Part shown: positions 1-8,370 of the stretch, one piece after another
Layout of the letters: each line of letters begins with the position of its first letter
Position numbering within the stretch: the first letter of the stretch is position 1
NCBI RefSeq assembly: GCF_000717175.1
Contig: NZ_JNYD01000004.1
Coordinates: forward strand, 186,001 to 250,000
DNA: 64,000 nt
DNA from: Pseudonocardia autotrophica
GTDB taxonomy: Bacteria; Actinomycetota; Actinomycetes; Mycobacteriales; Pseudonocardiaceae
Direction of reading: 5' to 3'
The notes under the pieces: generated by a model
Told to the model about the DNA's origin: nothing
Databases searched by the model: none
Seen by the model: the letters and a program-made list of their open reading frames with translations, nothing else
Program-made: the position numbers and the translations under genes

Positions 1-648
1 CAGGCAGGTCTTCACCAGCGGGCCGTAGCAGGCCACGGTCACGTCGGCGCCCGACCGGACGACCCGCGAGGAGAACAGCGGGGCGGGCTCGGTCTCCGAG
101 ACCTCGCCCTTCTCCCAGTACCGCCGCTTGGGCTCGAAGAAGATCACCGGGTCGTCGCTGGCGATGGCCTGGCGGATCATCCAGTGGGCGTCGTCCGGGT
201 TCGAGCAGGCAACCACCTTGAGCCCCGCGACGTGCGCGAACAGCGACTCGGGCGACTCGCTGTGGTGCTCCACGGCGCCGATCCCGCCGCCGAACGGGAT
301 CCGGACGACGACGGGCATCGGCACCTTGCCCTGCGACCGGAACCGCACCTTGGCCAGCTGGGAGACGATCTGGTCGAAGCCGGGGAACACGAACCCGTCG
401 AACTGGATCTCGCAGACCGGGCGGAAGCCGCGGATCGCGAGGCCCACCGCGGTGCCGATGATCCCGCTCTCCGACAGCGGGGTGTCGAGCACGCGCTGCT
501 CGCCGAAGTCCTTGGCCAGCCCGTCCGTCACCCGGAAGACGCCGCCGAGCTTGCCGACGTCCTCGCCCATCACCAGGACCTTCGGGTCGAGTTCCATCGC
601 CGCGCGCAGCCCGGAGTTGAGCGCCTTGGCGAGCGTCATCGTGGTCAT
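1..648 (-). CDS. 2-oxoacid dehydrogenase E1 component, beta subunit (partial)
   Basis: This is the thiamine-dependent E1 beta subunit of a pyruvate or branched-chain 2-oxoacid dehydrogenase. The reading begins MTTMTLAKALNSGL and shows the E1-beta signatures MGEDVG, DTPLSE, FGGGIGAVEHHSES and FFEPKRRYW. The C-terminal third lies beyond the left edge of the window. It starts 5 nt after the stop of the E1 alpha gene, so the two are one operon and form an alpha2beta2 enzyme. Sequence alone does not decide between pyruvate and branched-chain substrates. Confidence 0.9.
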   Translation of the reverse strand, partial: MTTMTLAKALNSGLRAAMELDPKVLVMGEDVGKLGGVFRVTDGLAKDFGEQRVLDTPLSESGIIGTAVGLAIRGFRPVCEIQFDGFVFPGFDQIVSQLAKVRFRSQGKVPMPVVVRIPFGGGIGAVEHHSESPESLFAHVAGLKVVACSNPDDAHWMIRQAIASDDPVIFFEPKRRYWEKGEVSETEPAPLFSSRVVRSGADVTVACYGPLVKTCL

Positions 649-653
649 CCGTC

Positions 654-1835
654 TCACGCCCCCTCGAACGACGCGTGGTACTCCAGGTACGCCGACTTCT
701 CCGCCGCCAACTGGGGCGACAGCTCGGCGTAGACCTCGGAGAACATCCGGTCCGGACCGGGGTCCGGCATCGCGACGCAGAAGGCGCGGAAGCGGGCGGC
801 GAGCTCGTCCGACTTTGCCTGCACCTCGTCGAAGAAGTCCTGCCCCACGCCGTGCTCGCGCACCAGGTTCACCCGCACCCGCTCGATCGGGTCCTTGAGC
901 TTCCACAGCTCGAGCTCGTCGGCGAGCCGGTAGCGCGAGGGGTCGTCCGACGTCGTGTGCGCGTCCATGCGGTAGGTGAACGCCTCGATCAGGACGGGCC
1001 CGTTGCCGGTGCGGCACTCCTCCAGGGCCCAGCGGGTGACGGCGAGGCAGGCGAGGACGTCGTTGCCGTCGACCCGCACGCCCGGGAAGCCGTAGCCGCG
1101 CGCCCGCTGGAAGAGCGGCACCCGGGTCTGGCGTTCGAGCGGCACCGAGATCGCCCACTGGTTGTTCTGGCAGTAGAAGACGACCGGGGCATCGTAGGCG
1201 GCCGCCCACACGAACCCCTCGTGGACGTCCCCCTGGCTGGTGGCGCCGTCGCCGAAGAAGCACATCGTGGCCTCGGCGTCCGGCCCGTCGCCGACCTTGC
1301 CCTCGAACTTCTGGCCCATGGCGTAGCCGGTGGCGTTGAGGCACTGGTTGCCGATGACGATCGTGTACAGGTGGAACCGGGCCTCGATCGGGTCCCACGA
1401 GCCGTGGTCGGTGCCGCGGAAGATGCCCAGCAGGTCCGTCGGGTCGATCCCGCGACACCAGGCCACGCCGTGCTCGCGGTAGCTGGGGAAGATCATGTCG
1501 CGCGGGGTGGCGGCGCGGCCGGCGCCCACCTGGGCGGCCTCCTGGCCGAGCAGCGGCACCCAGATGCCCAGCTGGCCCTGGCGCTGCAGGGCGTTGCCCT
1601 CGCGGTCGACGCGGCGGACCAGGACCATGTCGCGGTAGTAGCCCTTGAGCTCCTCGGCGCCGACGTCGTCCGCCCAGGAACCGAACCGGTCGTCGGACAC
1701 CCGCTGCCCCTCGGGGGTCAGCAGCTGGACGAGCTCGGCGCCGCCCTCGTCGGTGCCGTGCAGTCCGGACAGGACGTGCTCGCGGGTCGGTGCGGATCGG
1801 GGATCGGTCGGGACCCAGCTCTGTGGACGGGACAC
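654..1835 (-). CDS. 2-oxoacid dehydrogenase E1 component, alpha subunit
   Basis: This 393-aa protein is the E1 alpha subunit that binds thiamine diphosphate and decarboxylates the 2-oxoacid in the cytoplasm. The ThDP motif is visible as GDGATSQGDVHEGF, with NNQWAIS downstream and the phosphorylation-loop-like segment YRMDAHTTSDDPSRYR. I place the start at GTG 1835 because GAGGAGG lies 5 nt upstream; an upstream ATG adds 28 unlikely residues. It is followed by E1 beta after 5 nt. No E2 or E3 gene is in view, so the substrate class stays open. Confidence 0.92.
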   Translation of the reverse strand: MSRPQSWVPTDPRSAPTREHVLSGLHGTDEGGAELVQLLTPEGQRVSDDRFGSWADDVGAEELKGYYRDMVLVRRVDREGNALQRQGQLGIWVPLLGQEAAQVGAGRAATPRDMIFPSYREHGVAWCRGIDPTDLLGIFRGTDHGSWDPIEARFHLYTIVIGNQCLNATGYAMGQKFEGKVGDGPDAEATMCFFGDGATSQGDVHEGFVWAAAYDAPVVFYCQNNQWAISVPLERQTRVPLFQRARGYGFPGVRVDGNDVLACLAVTRWALEECRTGNGPVLIEAFTYRMDAHTTSDDPSRYRLADELELWKLKDPIERVRVNLVREHGVGQDFFDEVQAKSDELAARFRAFCVAMPDPGPDRMFSEVYAELSPQLAAEKSAYLEYHASFEGA

Positions 1836-2094
1836 GCGTTCCTCCTCGTGCTCACGACACGCGGGGTCCGTGCTGTGGCACACCGCCCGCGGGCCGACGG
1901 ACGGCCGGCGGCGGACCACTCGGGTGTGTGGGCCGCCCCGCGCCGGACGTCCTCTGAGGTGATAGTGGCACGGCTCGCGCCGGCGGGGGGACCGCGAGAT
2001 CCCACAGGATCGGGCGGCGGGCCGTGCGTGGGGCCACGGCTCCGTTCGGCGTCCGATCCTCGGGCCTCGGAACGATCACCGCCGGGAACGACGA
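1836..2094. other. Intergenic region with presumed promoter of the E1 operon
   Basis: About 260 bp lie between the E1 alpha start and the hairpin downstream of the next gene. I see no convincing ORF. The promoter of the leftward E1 alpha/beta operon should be here, but no clear -10/-35 pair stands out. Confidence 0.4.
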
Positions 2095-2127
2095 CGGCCC
2101 GGTCACCTCGACGAGATGACCGGGCCG
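2095..2127 (-). terminator. Hairpin terminator downstream of the MT0933-like gene
   Basis: A perfect 11-bp inverted repeat (CGGCCCGGTCA / TGACCGGGCCG) encloses a loop that itself can pair CTCG with CGAG, giving a nearly continuous hairpin. It sits 20 bp beyond the stop of the leftward gene ending at 2147. There is no T-run, as is common in high-GC actinobacteria. Confidence 0.6.
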
Positions 2128-2146
2128 CGCGTGCGCGTCGCGGGTG

Positions 2147-2479
2147 TCAGCCGCGGTAGGGGGCGGTGGGCGGGTCGGTCGGACCCTGCTGCCCGTAGCC
2201 CTGCTGGCCGTAGCCCGGCTGCCCCTGCTGGCCGTAGCCCTGCTGGCCGTAGCCCTGCTGGGGGCCCCGGCCCTGCTGGCCGTGGATGCCGGCGGCACCC
2301 TTGGCCTTCTGCGCGGCGCCGTGGATCTGCCCCGAGTACTTGCCCTTCGTCTGCTTGTCGACGAACTGGGCGGCCTGGTCGACGAACTTCCCGGCCTTGT
2401 CCGGGTTCTTCTTCGCGTAGCGGCGCGCCGCCTCCGCGGCACCCGCCAGCGCGCCGAGCTTCTTGAACAAGCCCGCCAT
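2147..2479 (-). CDS. MT0933-like antitoxin-family small protein with Gly/Gln-rich tail
   Basis: The 110-aa product begins MAGLFKKLGALAGAAEAARR and carries the segment FVDKQTKGKYSGQI, which resembles the MT0933-like antitoxin family (helical, Lys/Asp-rich mini-proteins). ATG 2479 is preceded by GGAGGAAG. The last ~40 residues are a low-complexity tail built of GYGQQ repeats, unusual for the family. No toxin gene is adjacent, so the antitoxin label is only a family name; the role is unknown. Confidence 0.6.
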   Translation of the reverse strand: MAGLFKKLGALAGAAEAARRYAKKNPDKAGKFVDQAAQFVDKQTKGKYSGQIHGAAQKAKGAAGIHGQQGRGPQQGYGQQGYGQQGQPGYGQQGYGQQGPTDPPTAPYRG

Positions 2480-2685
2480 GCGCTTCCTCCCGTCGTGTCC
2501 GGTGTCGTCCACCGTCCGTTCCACACCGTCAACGCCCGGTGATATGTCCTGGTTCCCGCGATCCGCGGCGGCCAACCATGTGTCCGTCGGGTAACGGACG
2601 ATCGTTCCGGGATGTCCTTCCGGCAGCCAGGTGGCAGCATCCCGACGACCGCGCCGCCCGCGCGGACCGAAGAGGAGGTGCCGGC

Positions 2686-3600
2686 GTGTCCGCCCGAAAC
2701 CGAACGATCCCCGCCGCGCTGGCCGCGGCGGCCCTCGCCGTCGTCCTGGCCGGGTGCGGCTCCAGCGGCGACGGCTCCGGCGGCGGTGGCGCCGGCGCGA
2801 GCTCCGCCCCGGCCGTCCCGGCGGCCGCGAAGGACGACGCCCTCGCCGCCAAGGTCCCCGCCTCCGTCTCCGCCGACGGCAAGCTCGTCTTCGGCACGGA
2901 CGCCTCCTACCCGCCCAACGAGTTCACCGACACCGACGGCCGCACCATCATCGGGATGGACGTGGACCTCGGCACGGCGATCGCGCAGAAGCTGGGGCTG
3001 CAGGCCGAGTTCCAGAACAGCCAGTTCTCCGGGATCATCCCCGGCATCGACGGCGCCCGGTACGAGGCCGGCATGTCGTCCTTCTCGATCACGCCCGAGC
3101 GCACCGCGACCGTCGACATGGTCAGCTACTTCACCGCCGGCACCAGCCTGGCCGTGAAGGCGGGCAACCCGGACGGACTGAACCCCGACGACCTCTGCGG
3201 CAAGGCGATCGGCGTCCAGGCCGGCACCACGCAGGCCGAGGAGGTCGTGACCCGCAGCCAGGAGTGCACCTCCCAGGGCAAGCCGGCGATCCAGGTGACC
3301 GAGCTGCAGCAGCAGACGGACGTCACGCTCGCCCTGACCTCGTCGCGCATCGTCGGCATGCTCGCCGACTCCCCGGTCGCCGCCTACGCCGTGACCACCA
3401 CGAACAAGGCCGTCGAGGTCGTCGGCGAGCCGTACGACACCGCGCCCTACGGCGTCGTCCTCAAGAAGGGGCAGGCCGAGTTCCCGCAGGCGGTCCAGGG
3501 CGCGATCCAGGCGCTGATGGACGACGGCACCTACAAGGCCATCCTCGACAAGTGGAACGTCGGCAACGGGGCCATCCCGACGTCGCAGATCAACGCCTGA
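2686..3600 (+). CDS. Polar amino acid ABC transporter substrate-binding lipoprotein
   Basis: A 304-aa extracytoplasmic solute-binding protein of the SBP_bac_3 family. The N-terminus is a lipoprotein signal with lipobox LAGCG, followed by a Gly/Ser linker, then the ligand-binding start [12 protein letters not shown], the segment [18 protein letters not shown] and the C-terminal [15 protein letters not shown] typical of glutamate/histidine-type binding proteins. Start GTG 2686 has GAGGAGG 7 nt upstream. It heads a three-gene importer operon with the permease and ATPase that follow. Substrate is probably a polar amino acid. Confidence 0.9.
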   Translation: MSARNRTIPAALAAAALAVVLAGCGSSGDGSGGGGAGASSAPAVPAAAKDDALAAKVPASVSADGKLVFGTDASYPPNEFTDTDGRTIIGMDVDLGTAIAQKLGLQAEFQNSQFSGIIPGIDGARYEAGMSSFSITPERTATVDMVSYFTAGTSLAVKAGNPDGLNPDDLCGKAIGVQAGTTQAEEVVTRSQECTSQGKPAIQVTELQQQTDVTLALTSSRIVGMLADSPVAAYAVTTTNKAVEVVGEPYDTAPYGVVLKKGQAEFPQAVQGAIQALMDDGTYKAILDKWNVGNGAIPTSQINA

Positions 3601-3608
3601 GCGGCCCG

Positions 3609-4517
3609 ATGTCAGCTCCGCCGGGCCGTCCCGAGCCCATGAACGCCGTCCCGGTCCGGCACCCGGGGCGGTGGGTCGCCGTGGCCGTCCTGGCGGTGCT
3701 TGCCGCCATGCTCGTCCACACGATCCTGACCAACGACGGCTTCGGCTGGCCCGTCGTCGGGGACTACCTGTTCTCGCCGCCCGTGCTCAACGGGCTGAAG
3801 AACACGCTGGTCCTGACGGTGCTGTCCATGGTGATCGGCATCGTCGGCGGCGTCCTGCTCGCCGTGATGCGGCTGTCGCCGAACTGGATCCTCAGCTCGG
3901 TCGCCGCGCTCTACATCTGGGTGTTCCGCGGCACGCCGCTGATCGCGCAGCTGCTGTTCTGGAACTTCCTGTCGGCGCTCTACCCGCGGCTGTCGCTGGG
4001 GATCCCGTTCGGGCCGGAATTCGTCTCCTTCGACACCAACCAGCTGATCAACCAGTTCGCGGCCTGCCTGCTCGGCCTCGGGCTCAACGAGGCCGCGTAC
4101 ATGGCCGAGATCGTGCGCGGCGGCATCGCCTCGGTCGAGCACGGCCAGACCGAGGCGGCGGGCGCCCTGGGCATGTCCCGCGCCCAGACGCTGCGCCGCA
4201 TCGTGCTGCCGCAGGCGATGCGGGTGATCATCCCGCCGACGGGCAACGAGACGATCTCGATGCTGAAGACGTCCTCGCTCGTCGTCGTGATCGGGTACTT
4301 CGAGCTGCTCACGTCCGTGCAGCGGATCTACTCGGTCAATTTCCAGACGATCCCGCTGCTCATCGTCGCGGCGATCTGGTACCTGGCGCTGACGTCGATC
4401 CTCTCCGTCGGGCAGGGCTTCATCGAGCGGCGCTACGGGCGCGGGCTGCAGACCGGGCCGCCCGGCCCGTCGCTGTTCGGGTTCCTGCGCCGGACGCCGG
4501 AGGAGGCCCCCGCGTGA
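3609..4517 (+). CDS. Polar amino acid ABC transporter permease
   Basis: A 302-aa inner-membrane permease of the His/Glu/Gln class. It has a first membrane helix near residues 23-40, the HisM-type segment [30 protein letters not shown], and the EAA loop [29 protein letters not shown] that docks to the ATPase. It starts 8 nt after the binding-protein stop and overlaps the ATPase start by 4 nt, so the operon is translationally coupled. A single permease gene suggests a homodimeric channel. Confidence 0.92.
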   Translation: MSAPPGRPEPMNAVPVRHPGRWVAVAVLAVLAAMLVHTILTNDGFGWPVVGDYLFSPPVLNGLKNTLVLTVLSMVIGIVGGVLLAVMRLSPNWILSSVAALYIWVFRGTPLIAQLLFWNFLSALYPRLSLGIPFGPEFVSFDTNQLINQFAACLLGLGLNEAAYMAEIVRGGIASVEHGQTEAAGALGMSRAQTLRRIVLPQAMRVIIPPTGNETISMLKTSSLVVVIGYFELLTSVQRIYSVNFQTIPLLIVAAIWYLALTSILSVGQGFIERRYGRGLQTGPPGPSLFGFLRRTPEEAPA

Positions 4518-5275
4518 CGCCCATGGTCGAGGCCCTCGGCATCCACAAGAGCTTCGGCCCCACGCAGGTGCTGCGCGGGGTGGACCTCGTCGTGCAGCCC
4601 GGCGAGGTGAGCTGCGTGATCGGACCGTCGGGCTCCGGCAAGTCCACGCTGCTGCGCTGCATCAACCACCTGGAGCGGATCGACTCCGGGCGGCTGCGGG
4701 TCGACGGGCACCTCGTCGGCTACCGGGAACGCGGCGGGAAGCTCTACGAGATGCGCGAGTCCGAGGTCGCGCACCAGCGGCGGGACATCGGCATGGTGTT
4801 CCAGCGGTTCAACCTCTTCCCGCACAAGACGGCGATCGAGAACGTCATGGAGGCGCCGGTCGTCGTGCGCCGCCAGGACAAGGCCGCGGCGAAGGCGCGG
4901 GCCGTCGAGCTGCTCGACCGGGTGGGACTGGCGGACCGGCGGGACAACTACCCGTCGCAGCTCTCCGGCGGGCAGCAGCAGCGCGTCGCCATCGCGCGGG
5001 CGCTCGCCATGTCGCCGCGGCTGATGCTGTTCGACGAGCCGACCTCGGCACTCGACCCCGAGCTCGTCGGCGAGGTGCTCGACGTCATGCGCGGGCTCGC
5101 GCGCGAGGGCATGACGATGGTCGTGGTCACGCACGAGATGGGCTTCGCCCGCGAGGTCGGCGACGCCCTGGTGTTCATGGACGAGGGCGTGATCGTCGAG
5201 CAGGGCGCACCGCGGGAGGTGCTCGGCAACCCGCAGCACGAGCGGACGAAGGCGTTCCTGTCGAAGGTGCTGTAG
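4514..5275 (+). CDS. Polar amino acid ABC transporter ATP-binding protein
   Basis: A 253-aa cytoplasmic ATPase. Walker A is GPSGSGKST, the Q-loop [11 protein letters not shown], the signature LSGGQQQR, Walker B LMLFDEP and the switch [12 protein letters not shown], all as in the HisP/GlnQ group. GTG 4514 overlaps the permease stop (GTGA) and has AGGAGG 7 nt upstream; ATG 4523 is a less likely alternative. It energises the importer encoded by the two upstream genes. Confidence 0.93.
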   Translation: MTPMVEALGIHKSFGPTQVLRGVDLVVQPGEVSCVIGPSGSGKSTLLRCINHLERIDSGRLRVDGHLVGYRERGGKLYEMRESEVAHQRRDIGMVFQRFNLFPHKTAIENVMEAPVVVRRQDKAAAKARAVELLDRVGLADRRDNYPSQLSGGQQQRVAIARALAMSPRLMLFDEPTSALDPELVGEVLDVMRGLAREGMTMVVVTHEMGFAREVGDALVFMDEGVIVEQGAPREVLGNPQHERTKAFLSKVL

Positions 5276-5287
5276 CCGCGACGGCTG

Positions 5288-5413
5288 CTGGGGCCGGTGC
5301 GCTGGGGCCGGTGCGCTGGGGCCGGTGCGCTGGGGCCGGTGCGCTGGGTCCGGTGCGCTGGGCCCGGTGCGCTGGGCCCCGTGCGCTGGGTCAGGTGCGC
5401 TGGGGCCGGTGCG
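5288..5413. repeat. Tandem array of nine 14-bp units
   Basis: Nine head-to-tail copies of CTGGGGCCGGTGCG with no spacer fill 126 bp. Copies 1-4 and 9 are identical; copies 5-8 differ at one to three positions, mostly in the GGGGCC core. The array lies 12 bp after the ATPase stop and about 80 bp before the next start. It looks like a variable-number tandem repeat formed by replication slippage. Confidence 0.9.
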
Positions 5414-5495
5414 CCGCGGCGCCGGAACGGGCGCCGCGGAAGCGGGCGAAGCACCCGAATCGGGCGCAGACCTGGCGGGATGACACGATCGTGGG

Positions 5496-6356
5496 GTGCG
5501 CACCCGAGGACTGACCCGGCTCGTCGCGGCCGTACTGGCGGCCGGGGCGGTGCTCGTGGGCGGCGTCGGTTGCGCGACCACCCCCGCGCCGCCCGTCGGC
5601 GTCGTCCAGCAGCCGCTGCCCGAGGTGGCCGCCGATCCGGCGCTCGCCGCGATGCTCCCGCCGGCGCTGCAGGGCGGGACGCTGCGCGTCGCCGTGCCCG
5701 GCGTGGCCCGGCCGGCGAGCGGGGCCGAGGAGGAGCTCGGCGCCGCGCTGGCCGCCCGGCTCGGCCTGCGGTCGTTGTCCGACGGGGTCTCCGCGACGGC
5801 GCTGCCGCGGGCGCTCGTCGGCGCCCGGCACGACGTCGGGATCCTGCCGGTCCCGGTGCCCGAGGCCCCGCTGGGCGGCAGCGTGCTGCCGTGGCTCGAG
5901 GCCCGCACCGCGATCGTCACGCCGCCCGGCAACCCGGACCGCGTCGAGCCGACCACGCTCTGCGGGCACCGCATCGGCGTCGTCGCCGGGTCGGCGCAGC
6001 ACGCGGCGGTCACCGAGGAGAACCTGCACTGCACGGACAACCGGCGGCCGGAGATCGAGATCGTGCCGGTCGGCGGGGCCGAGGACGCCACCCGGCGCCT
6101 GCTGGCGGACCAGCTCGAGGCCTTCGTCGCCGACGCCCCGGCCGCCGGTCACGCCGTCGTCCTCGGGAAGGGGAAGCTGGCGCTGCCCGGCACCCCGTAC
6201 GGCGAGGGCACGGCCGGCATGATCGTGGACAACCGTGCGGTCCCGGCCGTCCGCGCCGCGCTGGCCTCGCTGATCGCCGACGGCACCTACGCCGCCGTCC
6301 TCGACCGCTGGCTGCTCCGCGACCTCGCGATCGACGCCGCCGCCGTGCGCTCGTGA
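5496..6356 (+). CDS. Degenerate SBP_bac_3-like lipoprotein
   Basis: The 286-aa product has a signal peptide with lipobox GVGCA and a body that matches the binding protein encoded at 2686-3600 in key stretches: LCGHRIGVVAG against [11 protein letters not shown], and IADGTYAAVLDRW against [13 protein letters not shown]. The N-terminal ligand motif is not conserved (TLRVAVPGVARPASGAEEEL in place of the usual [12 protein letters not shown] segment). It has no permease or ATPase of its own. It may share the upstream transporter, act as a sensor, or be drifting; start GTG 5496 lacks a strong ribosome site. Confidence 0.65.
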   Translation: MRTRGLTRLVAAVLAAGAVLVGGVGCATTPAPPVGVVQQPLPEVAADPALAAMLPPALQGGTLRVAVPGVARPASGAEEELGAALAARLGLRSLSDGVSATALPRALVGARHDVGILPVPVPEAPLGGSVLPWLEARTAIVTPPGNPDRVEPTTLCGHRIGVVAGSAQHAAVTEENLHCTDNRRPEIEIVPVGGAEDATRRLLADQLEAFVADAPAAGHAVVLGKGKLALPGTPYGEGTAGMIVDNRAVPAVRAALASLIADGTYAAVLDRWLLRDLAIDAAAVRS

Positions 6357-6484
6357 GCCATTCGTGACCCGTTCGTCCTGATCCCGTGGCCACCCCGGCC
6401 GCGGTCGGTGCCCGTCCTCGTCAGTCCTGACGAAGATCGTCCGGATGCGGTTGCACGCGGACCGTCCCCACCGACCAACGGTTC

Positions 6485-6973
6485 GTGATCCGCTCCCGCA
6501 CCGCCGTCGCCGTCGGTCTCCCCGCACTCCTCGCCGCCCTGCTCGCAGGCTGCGGCTCGTCGTCCGCCACCCCGGTGTCGCTCGCCGCCGCGCCGACCAC
6601 GACCCGCCCGGCGGCCACCACCACGACCACGACGACCACTCCGCCGCCGACGACCACCGCCGCGGTCGTGGTCGCCCCCGCGACGGTCCCGCACACGACG
6701 CACGCCACCGCCACCCGTCCGCCGGCCCCGCGGACCACCGTGGTGCGCGCGGCCGCCCCGACGACCCGCCCGCCGGTCCGGACCACCACGGCGGCCGCCC
6801 GGGCCGCGTCGAACTGCGACCCGAACTACTCCGGCTGCGTGCCCGTCGACTCCGACGTGGACTGCGAGGGCGGCAGCGGCAACGGCCCCTCGTACGTCCG
6901 CGGGCCGGTGCGGGTCACCGGCAGCGACATCTACGGCCTCGACGCCGACAAGGACGGCACCGGGTGCGAGTGA
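6485..6973 (+). CDS. Secreted lipoprotein with Thr/Pro linker and Cys/Asp-rich C-terminal domain
   Basis: A 162-aa protein with lipobox LAGCG, a ~85-residue Thr/Pro/Ala-rich linker that probably crosses the peptidoglycan layer, and a compact C-terminal domain starting NCDPNYSGCVPVDSDVDC and ending GLDADKDGTGCE. The end resembles Excalibur-type calcium-binding modules of actinobacterial surface proteins. Four cysteines could form two disulfides. The precise role is unknown. Start GTG 6485. Confidence 0.6.
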   Translation: MIRSRTAVAVGLPALLAALLAGCGSSSATPVSLAAAPTTTRPAATTTTTTTTPPPTTTAAVVVAPATVPHTTHATATRPPAPRTTVVRAAAPTTRPPVRTTTAAARAASNCDPNYSGCVPVDSDVDCEGGSGNGPSYVRGPVRVTGSDIYGLDADKDGTGCE

Positions 6974-6987
6974 CGGCCGGCGGTCGA

Positions 6988-7566
6988 TCAGCGGGGCAGG
7001 CGGCCCATCAGGAAGAACTCCGGGTTGGGCCGCAGCGCCGTCAGGTGGGCCATACGGTTCGAGAGGGCGAAGAGGGCGGTGATGGCGCCGACGTCCCAGA
7101 TCTCGTCGTCCGTGAGGCCGGCGGCGCGGGCGTCGTCGAGCTCGGCGTCGGTGAGCGCGGCGGAGTCGGTGGCGATCAGCAGCGCGAGGTCCACGATGGC
7201 CCGCTCGCGCCGGCTCAGCTCCACCGCGTAGGGGTTGGTCGCGACCCGGTCCGCGATCTCGGGGTCCTTCGCGCGGATGCGCAGGATCGCGCCGTGCGCC
7301 ACCACGCAGTAGGTGCAGTGGTTGGCGCCCGACGTCGCCACCACGATCAGCTCGCGCTCCGCCTTGCTCAGGCCGTCGTCCGAGTCCATGAGGGCGTCGT
7401 GGTAGTCGAGGAAGGCGCGCAGCTCGCGGGGGCGCTTCGCCAGGGCGCGGAAGACGTTGGGCACGAACCCGGACTTCTCGGCGATCGCACCGATCCGTTC
7501 CCGCAGGTCCTCGGGCATGTCCTCCAGCTCCACGTGCCCGAAGCGGCTCACCGCGTGATCTCCCAT
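6988..7566 (-). CDS. AhpD-like carboxymuconolactone decarboxylase family peroxidase-related protein
   Basis: A 192-aa cytoplasmic all-helical protein. The CXXC-H active-site motif is visible in ANHCTYCVVAHGA, preceded by KAERELIVVATS, typical of alkylhydroperoxidase D-like proteins that cycle a thiol pair. The C-terminal half (LTDAELDDARAAGLTDDEIW...) matches the longer peroxidase-related subgroup. Start ATG 7566 fits the conserved N-terminus. No peroxiredoxin partner is adjacent. Confidence 0.82.
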   Translation of the reverse strand: MGDHAVSRFGHVELEDMPEDLRERIGAIAEKSGFVPNVFRALAKRPRELRAFLDYHDALMDSDDGLSKAERELIVVATSGANHCTYCVVAHGAILRIRAKDPEIADRVATNPYAVELSRRERAIVDLALLIATDSAALTDAELDDARAAGLTDDEIWDVGAITALFALSNRMAHLTALRPNPEFFLMGRLPR

Positions 7567-7640
7567 GGCCGCGACCGTACCTCCGCAGGTGCCTCCCGGA
7601 CACGCCCCGGAGGCCCCACCCTCTCCGACCCGGCGTACCC

Positions 7641-7702
7641 GGCGGGGAGTGCGTGGCGGGGAGTGCGTGGCGGGGAGTGCGTGGCGGGGAGTGCGTGGCG
7701 GG
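7641..7702. repeat. Tandem array of 14-bp units (about 4.5 copies)
   Basis: Four perfect copies of GGCGGGGAGTGCGT plus a partial fifth. The array lies ~75 bp upstream of the leftward AhpD-like gene start and before the rightward DUF3024 gene, i.e. between divergent genes. Degenerate GCGGGTGTGC-like copies continue to about 7800. The unit length equals that of the array at 5288-5413 but the sequences are unrelated. Confidence 0.9.
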
Positions 7703-7908
7703 GGCAACCGGCGGGTGTGCCGCGGTGCTGTGACGGGTGTGCGGCGGCCGACCGGGTGTGCGCGGTGCACTGGCGGGTCTGGGACGGCCGAGCGGGCGTG
7801 CCGCAGTGCCTCCGGCGGGGCCGCCTGCGGGCCGGGCTGGTAACCGGCGGAGAACATCCGGGGCGTGGTCCTTCCCCGGCGGGCCGGCAAACGTCATCAT
7901 CTGCGGGC

Positions 7909-8238
7909 ATGGGGGTGCCCGAGGAGATCCGTACCCGGTTGTCCGACTGGTGTGCGGACTGCCTGTCCGCCGAGGAGCGCGAGCACCGCCGGATCGCGTA
8001 CACGACCGTGGGCGACCACGTCACGATCCTCGACCGCCGCCCGCCGGCGTTCCCCGAGCTGGGTGCGGTGTGGTCGTCGACCCCGCTCGCGCAGCTGCGC
8101 AACGAGCGCGACAGCGGCCGGTGGGTGCTCTACATCCCGACGGTCTCGGGCGAGCGCTGGGAGCGCCAGGAACCCTCGGCCGACGACCCGTTCGTGCTGC
8201 TCGACCGCATCCGCTCGGCCGTCCGCGCCGCGGGCTGA
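7909..8238 (+). CDS. DUF3024-like small protein
   Basis: A 109-aa soluble protein beginning MGVPEEIRTRLSDWC, with CADC near residue 15 and the segments AQLRNERDSGRWVLY and ERWERQEPSADDPFVLLDRI. The central pattern resembles the uncharacterised DUF3024 family (a short beta-rich domain with a W-x-LY core). Function unknown. It is monocistronic in view. Confidence 0.55.
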   Translation: MGVPEEIRTRLSDWCADCLSAEEREHRRIAYTTVGDHVTILDRRPPAFPELGAVWSSTPLAQLRNERDSGRWVLYIPTVSGERWERQEPSADDPFVLLDRIRSAVRAAG

Positions 8239-8370
8239 GGACCGCTCGGATCCCGTCGCGCACGGGCCACGCCGATCTGCGGCCGAGCACTCTCCGAGCC
8301 GGCCACCGCGACGTCCGCCCCCGTGCGCCGAAAGCCGGCACGCGCGCGTCCGAGGAAGAGCCGGCGGCCC

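Noticed and set aside
2147..2479. Toxin-antitoxin module
   Set aside because: The protein resembles an MT0933-like antitoxin family, but no toxin-like gene is adjacent.
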